Shown piece after piece: positions 1 through 13,400 of a stretch of DNA of 64,000 nt (position 1 is its first letter; each line of letters starts with the position of its first letter). Source of the DNA: Amphiura filiformis (lineage: Eukaryota; Echinodermata; Ophiuroidea; Amphilepidida; Amphiuridae); the NCBI RefSeq assembly GCF_039555335.1, contig NC_092629.1, forward strand, positions 5,041,912 through 5,105,911. The letters run 5' to 3'. The position numbers and the translations under genes are program-made. The notes below the pieces were generated by a model. The model was given only the letters and a program-made list of their open reading frames with translations. It was not told the DNA's origin and searched no databases.

Positions 1-694
1 TGAGACGCCAAAAATCATTTGCAAATTGGCTCAACTTACCCCAATGGTGGGGTAAGTTGAGTCAGTCGCTGGGGCAAGTTGAGCCACCATAGAAATGCAC
101 AGTATATGCCATAGCTGTGAAATTCAATTTTGCCTTTTTTTTAATTGTTGTTTTCAGGTATTTATTTCAAAAAATAGTTTGATATAGAAGTAGTTTGATC
201 TAAATATTGCATACAAGTAATTTCTGACAAGGTTTTACTTTAAATAAAAAAATTGGGGAAATTTCTACAGGTTTTTCCTATGCTCAACTTGCCCCATGGC
301 CTGTGGCTCAACTTACCCCATGTGACCATTTTTGTCAACAACCAAGCCTCCCGCCTGACTAAAACTTGTTACAGTTGTAAATAGTTTTCTAAAATAGTGT
401 TCATATATCACATCCTCAATACCCAGAATGCTATCATTTTAGCTTTTTTCTTTCTGGGTGAAACATGAAAAAAATTGGTTTTTGCCAAAAGTTTGAAAAA
501 AAGTGCGAAAAATGAACTTTCTAATGCAGCTTTCTTACCCTATGTGCAAGTGATTCCATATTACACTTGAGAAGCCTCTGTTATGTCATATACAAATAAG
601 TGGAACTGCAAAGTAAGATAAGTTTTTTTTTTTTTTTCTAGAGGGGGTGGCCCAACTTACCCCTTGGCTCAACTTACCCCACTCTCCCCTACTA
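1..694. mobile_element. Element with GGCTCAACTTACCCCA ends, cut by the window start
   Basis: 'ggctcaacttacccca' and its reverse complement occur near 28, 45, 78, 283, 304, 644 and 666, and the right end is 'cccactctcccctac'. The left end lies outside the window. This motif is widespread in marine animal repeats. Non-coding. Confidence 0.55.
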
Positions 695-1400
695 CAAGAC
701 CGTCATGAATGATGAATACATATCATCTTGTATTTCTGAAGCACAAATTATTGTGAATCGTTTGATACCGGTACTGATTATTTTTTGACAGATAAGTTGT
801 ATTGTCGTGTGAATATTGAACTACGTACGTCGGCAGTTGTGTTCTCTCTGAAGCGGGCTCTGAAAGCTTCTGAAGCTTTATGTCATGAGATAGCTGCATT
901 TTAACCAAATCCAAGGTACAGTATTTTCAGCCTGGAATTTCAATTTTAGGTAATTATTCGGAACTGACAGCTATTGCAAACACGATATTAATATTAATTA
1001 TAAATTATAAATCACTAAATTCAATTCAGTATTGTATTTTATTTACATAATATTGTCATACTCATGATTGTTGTGGCTACTGGCTGGTGATGGATATTAA
1101 TTTATTATGTCATGAGGTCATTCTGTCAGCTCAGATGGAATATAATACTTTTAGCATAGGCTGATGAGGACATAACAACAGCAGGAACAGCGTGCACACA
1201 ATATTATTTTTAAACGAGCTTTATTTTATTAAGTATAATTAATACATTACCGTTACTAAGTTTAAATATTTCATTATCATTTACAATAAAAAAAAGTTAT
1301 TACATTTAGATAGGAGGCCTGGACCTTCTTTTTATGCTGTGCATCAGTTTGGAACCTGCTTCCTTTGAATCTGCGTTTTTGTGATTCACTAACATGACTA

Positions 1401-1575
1401 AGGGCATTTCATGATCCACAACATCATCCCCCACTTTTCTCAAAAAATGTTGAGATTTTTATATCACTGGAAAGCTCTGGGTATACATAATGTTTTAATG
1501 TACAAAAAAATACTTGCAGATTAATTCGTTTAGCAAAGATATCATGAAATTTGTCTATGGAGCAGTGTTCTACAT
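1401..1575 (-). repeat. Dispersed repeat, copy 1 of 3 (inverted)
   Basis: It is the reverse complement of the family at 14325-14535 and 52660-52993: 'gggcatttcatgatccacaa', 'gcagattaattcgttt' and 'atttgtctatggagcagtgt'. Confidence 0.7.
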
Positions 1576-1584
1576 TTGTATAGA

Positions 1585-2064
1585 CCACTTGACATCAATG
1601 TTTATCAACAAAGGCGAGGGATTGGTCTTTCGATGTGCTCGAACGAACCGCTACACTGTTCAATGGCTTTCATGTACTATGTGAAATGTGGTGGGAAATT
1701 TAAAATACACATGCCCTGAGCAAACTAAGATGCGCACGCACACTGCAGGGCAAAGAACAATGGAAAGTGCCATAATGCGTGCGCATACTGCCGGGCAATG
1801 ACGTCACATGTCAAGTGGTCTATAGACATCACTGTTTATCAACAAAGGAGAGGGACTCGTCTGTCGATATGCTTGAACGAGCCGCTACACTGTCACTGTT
1901 TAATGGCTTTCTTGTACTATATGAAATGTGGCGGGCGATTTAAAATGCATGTGCCCTTAGCAAACTACGATGCGTACGCATACTGCAGGGCAAAGAACAA
2001 TGGAAACTGCCATAATGCGTGCGCATACTGCCGGGCAATGACATCACAGGCCAAGTGGTCTATA
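1585..2064 (+). repeat. Two tandem copies of a ~234 bp repeat
   Basis: 'gacatcaatgtttatcaaca' at 1591 recurs as 'gacatcactgtttatcaaca' at 1825, and both copies run to 'catactgccgggcaatgacrtcac' and 'caagtggtctata'. The open frame at 1798-2184 is incidental. Confidence 0.85.
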
Positions 2065-4290
2065 CACATACTCATTCATGCATTTAAGGCTAATGGAACT
2101 CGATTGTTAGTTTCCTTTTTGACCGCCCGCATCACCACTTTGACCAAAACTTTCATTATTTTCATAAAAAAGTCAATTATCTGAACATTGAAATGGAAAT
2201 AATCAAAATTGAAACTCTCAAAATGTCTGACATATCCCCTGCTGATCATAATCAGCACTTTTTCTTAGTTCTAGGGGTAGAGGATGTAGTAAATAATGAA
2301 AATTTAAGGATTACCTCATCATGTTTCTAGTGATTACAAAAATCGCTAATTTCTTTTCATTTTCATGAAAACAAATTCAAATCTTTTCTCAATCTGTTGC
2401 AAAATGTCTGTAAAGATGATCTAAGCATTAATACCAGTTTTGAGATGGTCTTTCATCAACAATATATACTTTGGTACCGGTACTGGTGGGGTACCTAAAT
2501 TTGGAGAAAGCTGTTCATAAAATCATTGATTTTAGGCCCCCTCTATATCTAATTATCTCAAAACCATCCAAAAGTTTTTCTTGTATATTAGCAAGGCTAT
2601 AGAAAGCATTTCTACTTCCTAGACATATTTTTTGAAAAGTTATCACTGAATTTCAAAAAATAAAAAATACAATTGAAGAAACCTCAAAAAGGAAGCGGGA
2701 GGGGACGTGAAACATGTTTATTTTTTTATTTGGCCTTATAAACCTGATTGGACATTGCAGGAGTGTTGATAACGCGTAATATGCTCATAGAGGTGCGCGT
2801 CTGTATTGCGTTGTATACGTAGACAGTCGAGTGCGGAATATTCGCAAGCGCTAGTAGTACGCGCAACAAAAAATGTGAAATTGTAAACAATTAAGTTTAG
2901 TTCATTTTAGAAAAAGGTGAGCTAGCTATGACGGTAGCTTAATTTTTGCTTTAAGGGGTCGAGCAATCTTGTCTCAAATATCTCCGAAATGGGAGAAATC
3001 TGCCGTGTTTGCTGTGGAATTTTTCCAACCAATATCTATCTCAGGTGCAAAATTTATGGTGCACATGAAAGAATGAAGTCTAGCTGATAGGAAATTCTTC
3101 AAATATGCCTGTACATATAACGACGCATAACAGCGTTTTTATAGGTGAACTTTTTTCGAGCAGTCCGTGTGTACAGGACCTTGAAATAAGAATTATGATA
3201 GATATTTGCGACTTCGGAATGCAACGAAGGCATGTTTATACTACCTGATTTTACACTCTCGCCGACCACTGTCCATGTTCGATTTATGGTAATACAATTA
3301 ACCAATTTTTAAATATCAATTTGTTTAGATTCACGGAAGCCATATTTTGTACATTTTCGACAGTAACAAGTTAACGCCAATTTTGGTACAAATTTATCAG
3401 TTTTGCCAAAGTTATTTATCCGGTTAACTAACGAATACCAAGGTTCATAGGCGAGCTAATAGCGCTATGTTATTTACTTTTACTTACGATTATTATCATG
3501 ATTCCGTTTGAGAACAAATATAATCCTTATGGGTCTCCAACTTTGTCTTCAAGCTTCTTCACACGACTATATAGCCATGTTTTATGGAGTGTTGCCAGAC
3601 AAGTCAAAAGCAAATTGGGACAAATCGGCATATATGGCCTGTAACTACATCAATATATCACCCAAATGTCCATGTTATTTAGGGTAGGCCAGATGCATCA
3701 ACCTATCAACTTCAGATTAATAGATCAACAAGTTAACATATGCCCCATTCTATTTATAGTACAAAAAATATATTAATTAGCAATTTTATATTTTTGATAT
3801 ATTTTTGAAAATGTCACATATGGTACCAATCATTTTGATACACCCTGTATATCAAAATGATTATTTATCTAGTAACAATGGACACTCTTGAAATATATAT
3901 CCAGAATATATAGGTTATATGATTTGTTATACAATTTATCTAAACATGTGCAAGTATTATGTGCAACATTGTGGTGAATGTTTAAAACTAACAGTTACCA
4001 ATAATTTTGATATTATTGTAGACTCCATTCAAAGAATAGTAAGGTAATGGTACCTTACAATGAGCATTTTTTTTTCTTCAATTTTTGTATACATGTACGG
4101 TACGCATTAAAAATTTGACATCATAGCGAATCTCACTCAGAGTTTTCCATGTTTGTACTTTGTATGGTCAAGTTTGGCACCTTTACAGACTGATCATCAT
4201 TACCAGTACATGTATATTATATACCTTTTTTTAGCACTGTACAGGGTGTAACAATAAAATTTATCATACAATTACATTTTGAATTCTCAG
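2065..4290. other. Upstream region, mostly unrecognised
   Basis: AT-rich, with stops in all frames, apart from the CpG-rich patch at 2780-2916. 'acaccctgtat' (3840) and 'acagggtgtaac' (4241) are inverted and about 400 bp apart, hinting at a small decayed element. No gene seen. Confidence 0.5.
2780..2916 (+). promoter_or_regulatory. CpG-rich patch ending at a splice donor: possible first exon of the Plavaka-like gene
   Basis: It is unusually CpG-rich for its surroundings ('aacgcgtaat', 'gcgcgtctg', 'gcaagcgctagtagtacgcgc') and ends in 'aaaaag' followed by a strong donor GTGAGC at 2917. Exon 1 at 4291 opens with an acceptor and 21 nt before its ATG, so a 5' untranslated exon is expected upstream. 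No TATA box was identified. Inference only. Confidence 0.3.
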
Positions 4291-4485
4291 GAAAAACTAA
4301 GAGTCAAAGATATGTCTAACCCCGAAAATGATGAAGGGTGCACCAAGAGCTACTGTGAGACATGTTGCCGGAAATTTGACACGCTCCGTTCTTTTACAAG
4401 ACACTTGACAACAAAGAGGCACATGTCAGAATTAGTTTTGAATGGTGAGGAGGATGACAGCAGTTACATCTCTGAAGAAGATGTT
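4291..4485 (+). CDS. Exon 1: start and C2H2 zinc finger
   Basis: The acceptor 'ttctcag' ends at 4290 and the donor gtaagt begins at 4486. Coding starts at ATG 4312, which gives 58 codons in phase 0. The finger reads C-x2-C-x12-H-x5-H (CETCC...RH...KRH), followed by an acidic, serine-rich tail ending EEDV. An N-terminal finger also occurs in fungal Plavaka proteins. An upstream untranslated exon is possible (see 2780-2916). Confidence 0.75.
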
Positions 4486-7400
4486 GTAAGTAACTTATAC
4501 ATGTATGTAGAAACAATTTCAAAGATAATTGAATTTAATTTCAACAAACCCAAAATCTAAATCAGCTAAAATTAAGGAAAATAATTTTTTCACAGATATC
4601 AACCTGACTCAAACATACATGTATATGCCCTAGGATACTAGAACCACAAAATTCTCCTTTAAAACATATTACAATGTTTAATGTTTTTAAATCCAATTTT
4701 TAAAGTTTTTGCAACCCATTTGGCCCAAATAAAATTATATTTGGTTGAACCTCATATATACCTGATGTAGATTCCTGTCATCTGATTGGTTGAATGTGCA
4801 GTCATTGAATTAACTATGCCCTCAAAATGAACTATGGACCGGTCCATGGAAATGAACTATAGATCGGTCACATGCGTCTCGATCAAACTGCGCAATCGCA
4901 ACATCCACGTATCTATTCGGTATATAAAACAAATATTGACTGCTTTATTCGGGACATGGTTAAGAATATAGGCCTGCGGTGATTTCAAAACCATGCTATG
5001 CATCTCGGGTCATAGCATGGTTTTGAGATCACCTTGGGCCTATTAATCTTAACCATGCCCCTCATAGCAGGCAATATTTGTATACCTTTTCTTAAAAGTT
5101 TTTTCTTCCTGTGTATGCTAATAGGTTTTTGTATAATTTCTCTCCCAACAAAATAATACATTGTACACATTCATTAACCTATAATTAATAAAATGCATGT
5201 ACTATTTATTTTTCTATCTTCAGGATGATGTTGGTATGGATATGTTTGATGATGTTATGTCAGCTGATGTGAACATGTCAGCTGATATGGATATGTCAGA
5301 TGATGTTGTCGACATGTCAGATGATATTGAAATGTCAGATGGGGAGGATGACAAAGAGCCTAAATCTTATTGGCCATTTCCCTCCAAGAAATGGCGAATT
5401 AGTTATACTACTTCACGGACCACACCCAATAGTAAGTGTGTGCATGATGTGCATCTCTAAACACTATGATAATTTGAATTTATATAAGATCTGTAAATTT
5501 ATTTCTCTGCATGCATGTCCAGGAGGTATAACCTTCACCGCCCCCACTCCATGCATCCATGGTATTCATGCTTGTTGGTGAACTTTAAAACACCCCTTCT
5601 GCATCTCATTTCGCGAAGTTTTCAGGGGAAAAACTCCCCTTTTTTTAGCAATTTCACAAATTATTTGCACTTCGACAATTCCCTATTTTCGCTAAAACGC
5701 GAACGATATTTCTAATATACCCCTTCCTGGCAAAAACGCGTAGGGTTGGCTCACAGGTCTCATGGCTAAATGTAAGAACTTCAATCACTTGACCGGGTGC
5801 ACACTGCATATGCACCAAACGAAAAATTGTGAAACTGCAATATTTTCGTAAATAAGCCACAGAAGATGTAATAAATTATTACCTCTTCTCTGGTAGCGTC
5901 TGGTAAAAGCAAGAGAAGTGATACTTTTTTTCAATTTTGAGAACACATGGTTTGAAAAAAAGCACCCCTTTTTGTGTGTTTCGCGAATCGTGTTTCTTCA
6001 TCTGAAAACACCCCTTCGCGAAATTTTCGACAAGCATGAATACCCGCGGATGCACAAAGTGCGGGGGCCGGGAACCTTCATCTTTACAATAGCCCCATGG
6101 TTCCATTTACATTAAAATTCAACTTTTGATTTTGTCCATTTAGGAAATCAAATAGTTCCGGTATACTATTAGATTATATTAATGAAAATAATGGCCTGAT
6201 TCTTTCATTACAGAGTACACCTATGCTAAATTACACTTGGAGTTTGTTGAAGGCACGTGACAGTACATTACCAAGACTGACAGAGGTTAGTTTAAATTTG
6301 AATTTCCCTCAAATCCACATGTTGTTTATTTGTTGGCCACTGCATGGGTCACTGACTTAAATCGAACAGAATTGCATGGCTAAAAAAGGGGTCATTGATG
6401 TACCAAGAGGCCTATTGATATGCATATTAGAGTAGTGTTATTTTGAAGTACAGCCAAACAGTACAGGATGCCCTGCTCGTTTTGTATAGTCTGTGGTGTT
6501 CTTTACATGCACAGGACCAACGGCTTAAAGTGCCCTTAAACAGGAAGCTCGCTTGGCCAGTTCTCCACAGAAGAACTGACTTACACCTGTTACTTTGATG
6601 ACAGACAAAACAGAATTTACATGGATAGATTTTAACCTTGACTAATTCCCTAAGGAACTTGAACCAAAAGTGGGGCTTCCACTTTAAGCACAAAGCATTT
6701 AAAGTGAAGTGCCTTGCTCAAGGACACAAATTAAAGAGCCAGTCGAGCTCAAGCAGACCTACTCAGATTTCAAACCCGTACCCTGGGATTCACAGTCCAA
6801 GGCTCCTCTCTATTTTTAGTTATCATCCAAATTAGTTATCATCAAATTAAATGGATATGGCCGGTGAAAACAAGTTTTGGTTAAATGTCAAAAAATCTTG
6901 ATCCAATATAAATTAATATTTATCTTTATTATTGAAATCATTCTTAACTCGTTATTTTTTATTCAACATCAGATTGTTTTTTATCCAACTCAGATCAGCT
7001 ACAAGGAGCAGTTCCCGATAGCCCCATCCTGGCCTACAGATGTCTCCGCAATCTTAGAGAGAGATATTGTGAGAGCTGAAATCCCCCTTTTTTCTGATAC
7101 CATTCCTTCCACACAACAGGGTACTTTCATGTGTGATTCCAACATGTGTGTTGTTTGCAAGGACCATATCCGAGAAGGGGATTCTGTCACCAGTAATTCC
7201 AACAATTCCTCCCACAAGATACGGGGCAACGTTAGCATCACCTGCACCACATCTAATGTAGTGTATGTATCTCATTTCTTGCAGAGTTTGTGGTATACAG
7301 TATATGTGGGATAAACTCTATGTATATGCTTTACCTGGACTGATTTTCCTGGTGGTATTGTCAGCAATGTAAGACAGTAAGAGTACTTAAAATGTGCTTT

Positions 7401-10400
7401 TCAGTGTACTTTAAATGTACTTTAATGTGGTCATGTGATGTTTACATGTATAAGTCACATGACTACATTCTTCTAGATTTGAAAATACCAACGGCCATTT
7501 TGTGGCAGATGTGCTAAGGTTGTATATTGCAATGGATGTATAAAACTATTCATTTATATAAAATGAAGCTAGGACTAAATACAGGCTTGATTACAGGAGA
7601 TAGTTACTGGTAATGTATACTTGTGAACATAATTGTGTTACCAATACTATGATAAGCTCCATAAATGTGGTAAGCTTAAGCTTATAATTATAACCTTACT
7701 GGTGTACAATGTTCCTTTGGTATGGAACCTTGTAAACACAAAACTGTCAGGGCTCACATTTTAGCAACAAATTTTAAAGTGGAAATGTATGTGATTTGGG
7801 GGATTTTGCCTAGTGGGAAGGGGAGGCAAACTGGGAGGACAAGAGAAATATTGCCCCCCTTGCCCCCCCCCCCCAAGCGCCGCCACTGAATATACTTGTT
7901 TTGGTATAAAGTATAATTAAAGTACAGTGCTTTAACTATGCTTGTTTGGTATAAAGTACAATTAAAGTACAGTACTTTAAATGTGCTTTTTCAGTATGCT
8001 TTAAATGTACTTTTCTGGTCATTGTGCTTTATTTGTACTTTAAAGGTACTTTATCATCGTTCCAAATGTCACACATTGGAATGTTGTTTAGAAAGCATAT
8101 TTAAAGTACAGTGCTTTAAATATACTTGTTTTGGTCCAGGGTTTTTTCAGGGCCACCCTTGGGAGGGTCAAAAATTGTCAGGGCCCAGGACACAGGTTCA
8201 ACACCAGGAAGCTTGACACCCCTATTGGTAATCCCTTTAACCTCCCCAACCACTCTATCTCCGACCTGGTCCTACATGTACACAGTCCGTGCCAACAGGG
8301 AGAAGTTTTGGATGAAGCACTAGACGTACCATCCAGCCACACAGTCTCAACATCCAAGAGGGAAACGACTATCATCATAATTCCCCCCTTTTATTTTCCC
8401 CCAATTTAAAAAAAAATGTTTCCCTCCACTTTATACTTTTAGTTTTTGTATATAGGCTATTTACTTCTTTATTCAAATGTTATATGTAGTTGAATTTTTA
8501 CCATTAATTTTCATTTTTATATTCAGCCCATTGTCTTCATTAATTTTACATCCCTTACTTCTGTGACATCCAACTTCCTGCCCTTATTGTTATTTTCCAG
8601 GAAACACTTATGTCTTCTAGTTCTATTGTTTTGCTTATTTTCTTTACCTCTATGTCCATGTCTTAGTCCATGTACCTAGTCTTAGTCCGAGTATATATTA
8701 TATGTATGTTTGTGTGTTGTCTTGTCACTTAATTGCCTTTGATAAAGATCCTGCTAGGATCAAAAGCTCAGGCCCATCATTTTACTTTAATATTTTGTGG
8801 ATAAACACAGCTCACTTTTAACTTTTAAGTTTTATATTCACCACAGGTTAAGAAATTTATCACAAAACTTCCCGGATATTGTGAACCTGGATCATTTGAG
8901 GATTCAAATGGGACGGAATTTTTCGTCATCAGTTTAAAAGAAATCCTGAAACAAGTAATGGCCACACCATATCTCTCCAAATCAATTGCAAGATTCCCAG
9001 AACAACACACAGATAGATTGATGAGGTTAGATGTACTTAAAGTAATGTCATCATGCTATATAATAATTTGTGGAATGACATTTTTAGTAATTTTAGAAAA
9101 TCACATCAGCCATAATGACCTTTGTATGACCTTTGACCTCATGGCTAGTGCATGTGTCAAGGGATATGTCATCGTGCTTTATGTAATTCATGTAATTCGT
9201 GTATGGAGTAGCAGTTTTAGTAAAAATAACAGAAAACTGACAGAAAGTCACATTTTCGGCCATAATGACCTTTCCATGACCTTTGACCTTAATTTAATTA
9301 GCATATTACAAGCAACCTATGGTGTAGTATATTACTTAGTTGACTGAGTGAATTTGAGTCATGTGGGTGTCCTACTGGACCCCAGCAGAATAGTCTGGGT
9401 GGGCCCCCCGGAGGACACTTTTGTATTTAAAGTTGTCACCTGTTTCCAAGGACTTTCATCTTCTTTTACCGATTACACAACATGGTAGTACGTACTACAT
9501 GAGTTAATTGTACTGACAAATATTTAGTCTTCCGTTCATATCAGGCTGCAAAATAATTGCCTTTTGGTGCCCCTATCAGTTGTCTTGATGTCATAATTGC
9601 TGCTATTCTTTAACATGTAATTGCCTTGTAAAATAGACATGCCCTTTCAAAATGGCCTTGAAATGGGGCTAAATGGGTGCCCTTTAATATTTGGCTATTT
9701 CCATTTTTCAATGTGTAATTGAGAGGCAAGGCAGTGACTGAGTGGGGGTCAGATTGTTTTCATATTATGTGGGTCATTATATTTTCCCCAGGAGCTAGGA
9801 GGACACTTTTGTATTCAAAGTTGTCACCTGAGGACCGATTTACACAACACGGTTGTACTTGGTACATGAGTTAATTGTACTGACAAAAAAGTCTTCAGTT
9901 TATATTTGTTTATATCAATAACAGTTTATTAACATTTTCTTTTTATACCCTTTCATCTCAATCAGAGAAATCTTTCAAGGACAGCAGTGGCTGCAGACTG
10001 CACAGTTGTGCACGCCTATGGTAGAAGTAGGCCGGAGTAACCAGTATTTTGTGCACGAATTTGTGCATGTTGGCCAATCATATGTGATTATATGCATAAT
10101 GAAATTCATTATGTTGGTAAGTCGATCTGCAGTTAGCATATTTATGTTAATTGAAATTTTTATATTTCTGATACATTATTTGTGATAGATGGTGATGGCT
10201 GGTGATAGCTAGTGATGGCTGGTGATACCTGCATGGTAACTGATGACACCTGGTGATGGCTGGTGATAGCTGTTGATGTTTGGTGATATAGCTGGTGATG
10301 GTTTATGATAGCTGGTGATAACTGGTGATACATCGTGATGGCTGCATATGGTGATAGCTGGTGATAGCTGGTGCTGTTGACGGTTGCATGGTGATAGCTG

Positions 10401-13400
10401 GTGATAACTGGTGATAGCTGGTCATGGCTGGTAATGAATGGTTATAACTTGTCATAGCTTGTGATAGCTGGTGATGGCTGATGGTTTGGTGATGGTTTGT
10501 GATGGTTGGTGATGTCTGGTGATACCTGGTGATAACTGGTGATACCTGGTGATTCCGTGGTGATACCTGGTGATGACTGGTGATAACTGGTGATACCTGG
10601 TGATGACTGGTGATAACTGGTGATACCTGGTGATGACTGGTGATAACTGGTTATATCTGGTTTTGGCTGGTGATAACTGGTGATACCGGCAAGGTGATGG
10701 TTGGTGACAGCTGGTGATAACTGGCGATGGCTGGTGATAACTGGTGGTACCTGGTGCGGGCTGGTGATATTGTTGGTGATAACTGGTGATAACTGCATGG
10801 TGATGGCTGGTGATACCTGGTGATGACTGGTGATAACTGGTGATACCTGGTGATGACTGGTGATAACGGGTTATATCTGGTGCTGGCTGGTGGTAACTGG
10901 TGATACCGGCATGGTGATGGTTGGTGACAGCTGGTGATAACTGGTGTTAACTGGTGACACTTGGTGATGGCTGGTGATACCTGGTGATGGTTAGTGGTAA
11001 CCATGGTAACTGGTGATACCTGGTGCTGGCTGGTGATATTGCTGGTGATAACATGGTGATACCTGGTGCTGGCTGGTGATATTGCTGGTGATAACATGGT
11101 GATACCTGATGGCTGGTGATACCTGGTGATGGCTGGTGATACCTGGTGATGACTGGTGATAACTGGTTATATCTGGTTTTGGCTGGTGATAACTGGTGAT
11201 ACCGGCATGGTGATGGTTGGTGACAGCTGGTGATAACTGGCGATGGCTGGTGATAACTGGTGGTACCTGGTGCGGGCTGGTGATATTGTTGGTGATAACT
11301 GGTGATACCTGCATGGTGATGGCTGGTGATACCTGGTGATGACTGGTGATAACTGGTGATACCTGGTGATGACTGGTGATAACTGGTTATATCTGGTGCT
11401 GGCTGGTGGTAACTGGTGATACCGGCATGGTGATGGTTGGTGACAGCTGGTGATAACTGGTGTCAACTGGTGATACTTGGTGATGGCTGGTGATACCTGG
11501 TGATGGTTGGTGATATTGCTGGTGATAACATGGTGATACCTGATGGCTGGTGATACCTGGTGATGGCTGGTGATACCTGGTGATAACTGGTTATATCTGG
11601 TGCTGGATGGTGATATCTGGTGATATCTGGTGATAACTGGGGATACCGGAATGGTGATGGTTGGTGACAGCTGGTGATAACTGGTGATGGCTGGTGATAA
11701 CTGGTGATACCTGGTGATGGCTAGAGATAACTGGTGATGGCTGGTGATAGTTGGTGAGTAGCAATAGCTAACAATGGTCATCAGGTGAAGAGCCATTGCC
11801 AATTTTGTGTTTTTTGAAATTGAAAAAAAATGTTTGAATATGTTTGAATTCACAGATAGATGATGGTGAAAATAAACTGATGGTGGTCGGGCTTGTCTGC
11901 AACGCAAGTGATGGTAAACTTAGATTTACCGGCAATTCGTTTTGTGGTAGAGTTGCCGATATCCATGGCCACTACAAAGGGCAAATAGATAGAGACAGTG
12001 TTGGATGGCACAATACCCAAAAGATGGATGAGGAAGTAAGGGGCTGTGCAATACTGAATTATGAGCCCGCTGGTGGTGGTAAACTTTCCAAATGGCATGC
12101 CAAAAATTGCTTAACCCCTTTTGGCCTATCAAAAATTACTTCCTCCCCCCTTGGTCTGCACAAAAATTTTGCCTCCCATTTGTACATGCCAAATTTTTTT
12201 AAATCCCATTTCCTTTAATGGTCTAGATACATGTTGCGAGCACAGAAGAAAGGAAATTTGCATATCTAAGTATTTACGTACTGTTTTCCTAATCCTTTTT
12301 AGAGCGTTTTAGTTTGAATGTGAGCCATAAAATCTGTGCCCCCCCCCCCCCTTAGCTTGCCTAAACTTGATTTTACCCTCTCACCAGGGCTCATACATGT
12401 AATTATTGCACAGCCCCTAAAACAGGCATAATTCTTCCCAGATGTAACAAAATTTCATAGGCCAAACATTTACTTGAAATAAAATGACATGGTTGACATT
12501 GGAGTGGTGGGTATGCATTGATATTTTGCTGATTTGAGTTCCTGTCAATTGCTTTTACTGTAGATTTTTAGATTATGATGTTAATTTACAGAAATAAGGT
12601 TTTGAGATGGGTTGGATTTTTTTTTACGAAAGTCATCAGTGGAATTACGGCTTATGAATTATGATGAATTATGACTGTGCCTGTTTACACTTATGATATG
12701 AATGACTTTATGAATTTGATTGCGACTTTTGCCCAATGTTAAGGGGGGTATTACTTTACATTACCATCATGTGAAAAACAATAATTTTTATAAATATTGG
12801 GGCATTCTTCATCAGGAAATGTTACAATATGGTTTTAACCTAATATGTCAATACAGGTTGTTGATGTGTTGGTGAATGAACATCCAATGAAAGCAAAGGC
12901 CAAGGGTCACAACATTATAACAGTTCCTGTTGTATTATTTTCGGATGATATCGGTGGAAACCGCTCAAAGAAATGGAAGAAATTCACAGTGTGGAGTTTG
13001 ACTATTGGAGGTAGGCCTATGTATAAACATGAAACTTAAATCAAAGAAATTAATGTTGGCACACGCTGGCATACTGAAGGTAAATTGCCACCCCCGTACT
13101 CCCCCACCCCCAGATCAATGTTGATGAAAGCACATCTATTTACATTCGGCTCTCCAGTCTCCCCAACATTGATTGAGGGGAATGGGGGAGGGAAGGGGAA
13201 AGGAGAAGGTTTGTGCTTTTTATCAAACATACTAATTTCACTGAATTATCAGAGCGGCAATGAAGAGTTCCAACTTCCAACATATTGTCAAGGTGTGCCA
13301 ACTATTAATTTTGTTGATTGTAGATATGTCCAGATCAGAGCTGGAGAACTCGAGTGCATTGCACTCCTGCTAATATGCAAGGCCAGGCGAGTAAATATGC

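Noticed and set aside
4000-4290. Search for CACTA-type terminal repeats around the Plavaka-like gene
   Set aside because: No CACTA/G-starting inverted ends or matching target duplications were found by eye on either side, including just after 25830.
9026-9031. Earlier splice donor for exon 4 (gttaga)
   Set aside because: Joining it to exon 5 gives an immediate stop; the donor at 9042 keeps phase.
10442-11907. Long minus-strand open frames (up to 246 codons) rich in SPxITSYHQ
   Set aside because: They are the minus-strand reading of the TGGTGATRNC minisatellite, which happens to lack stops; no start context or domain.
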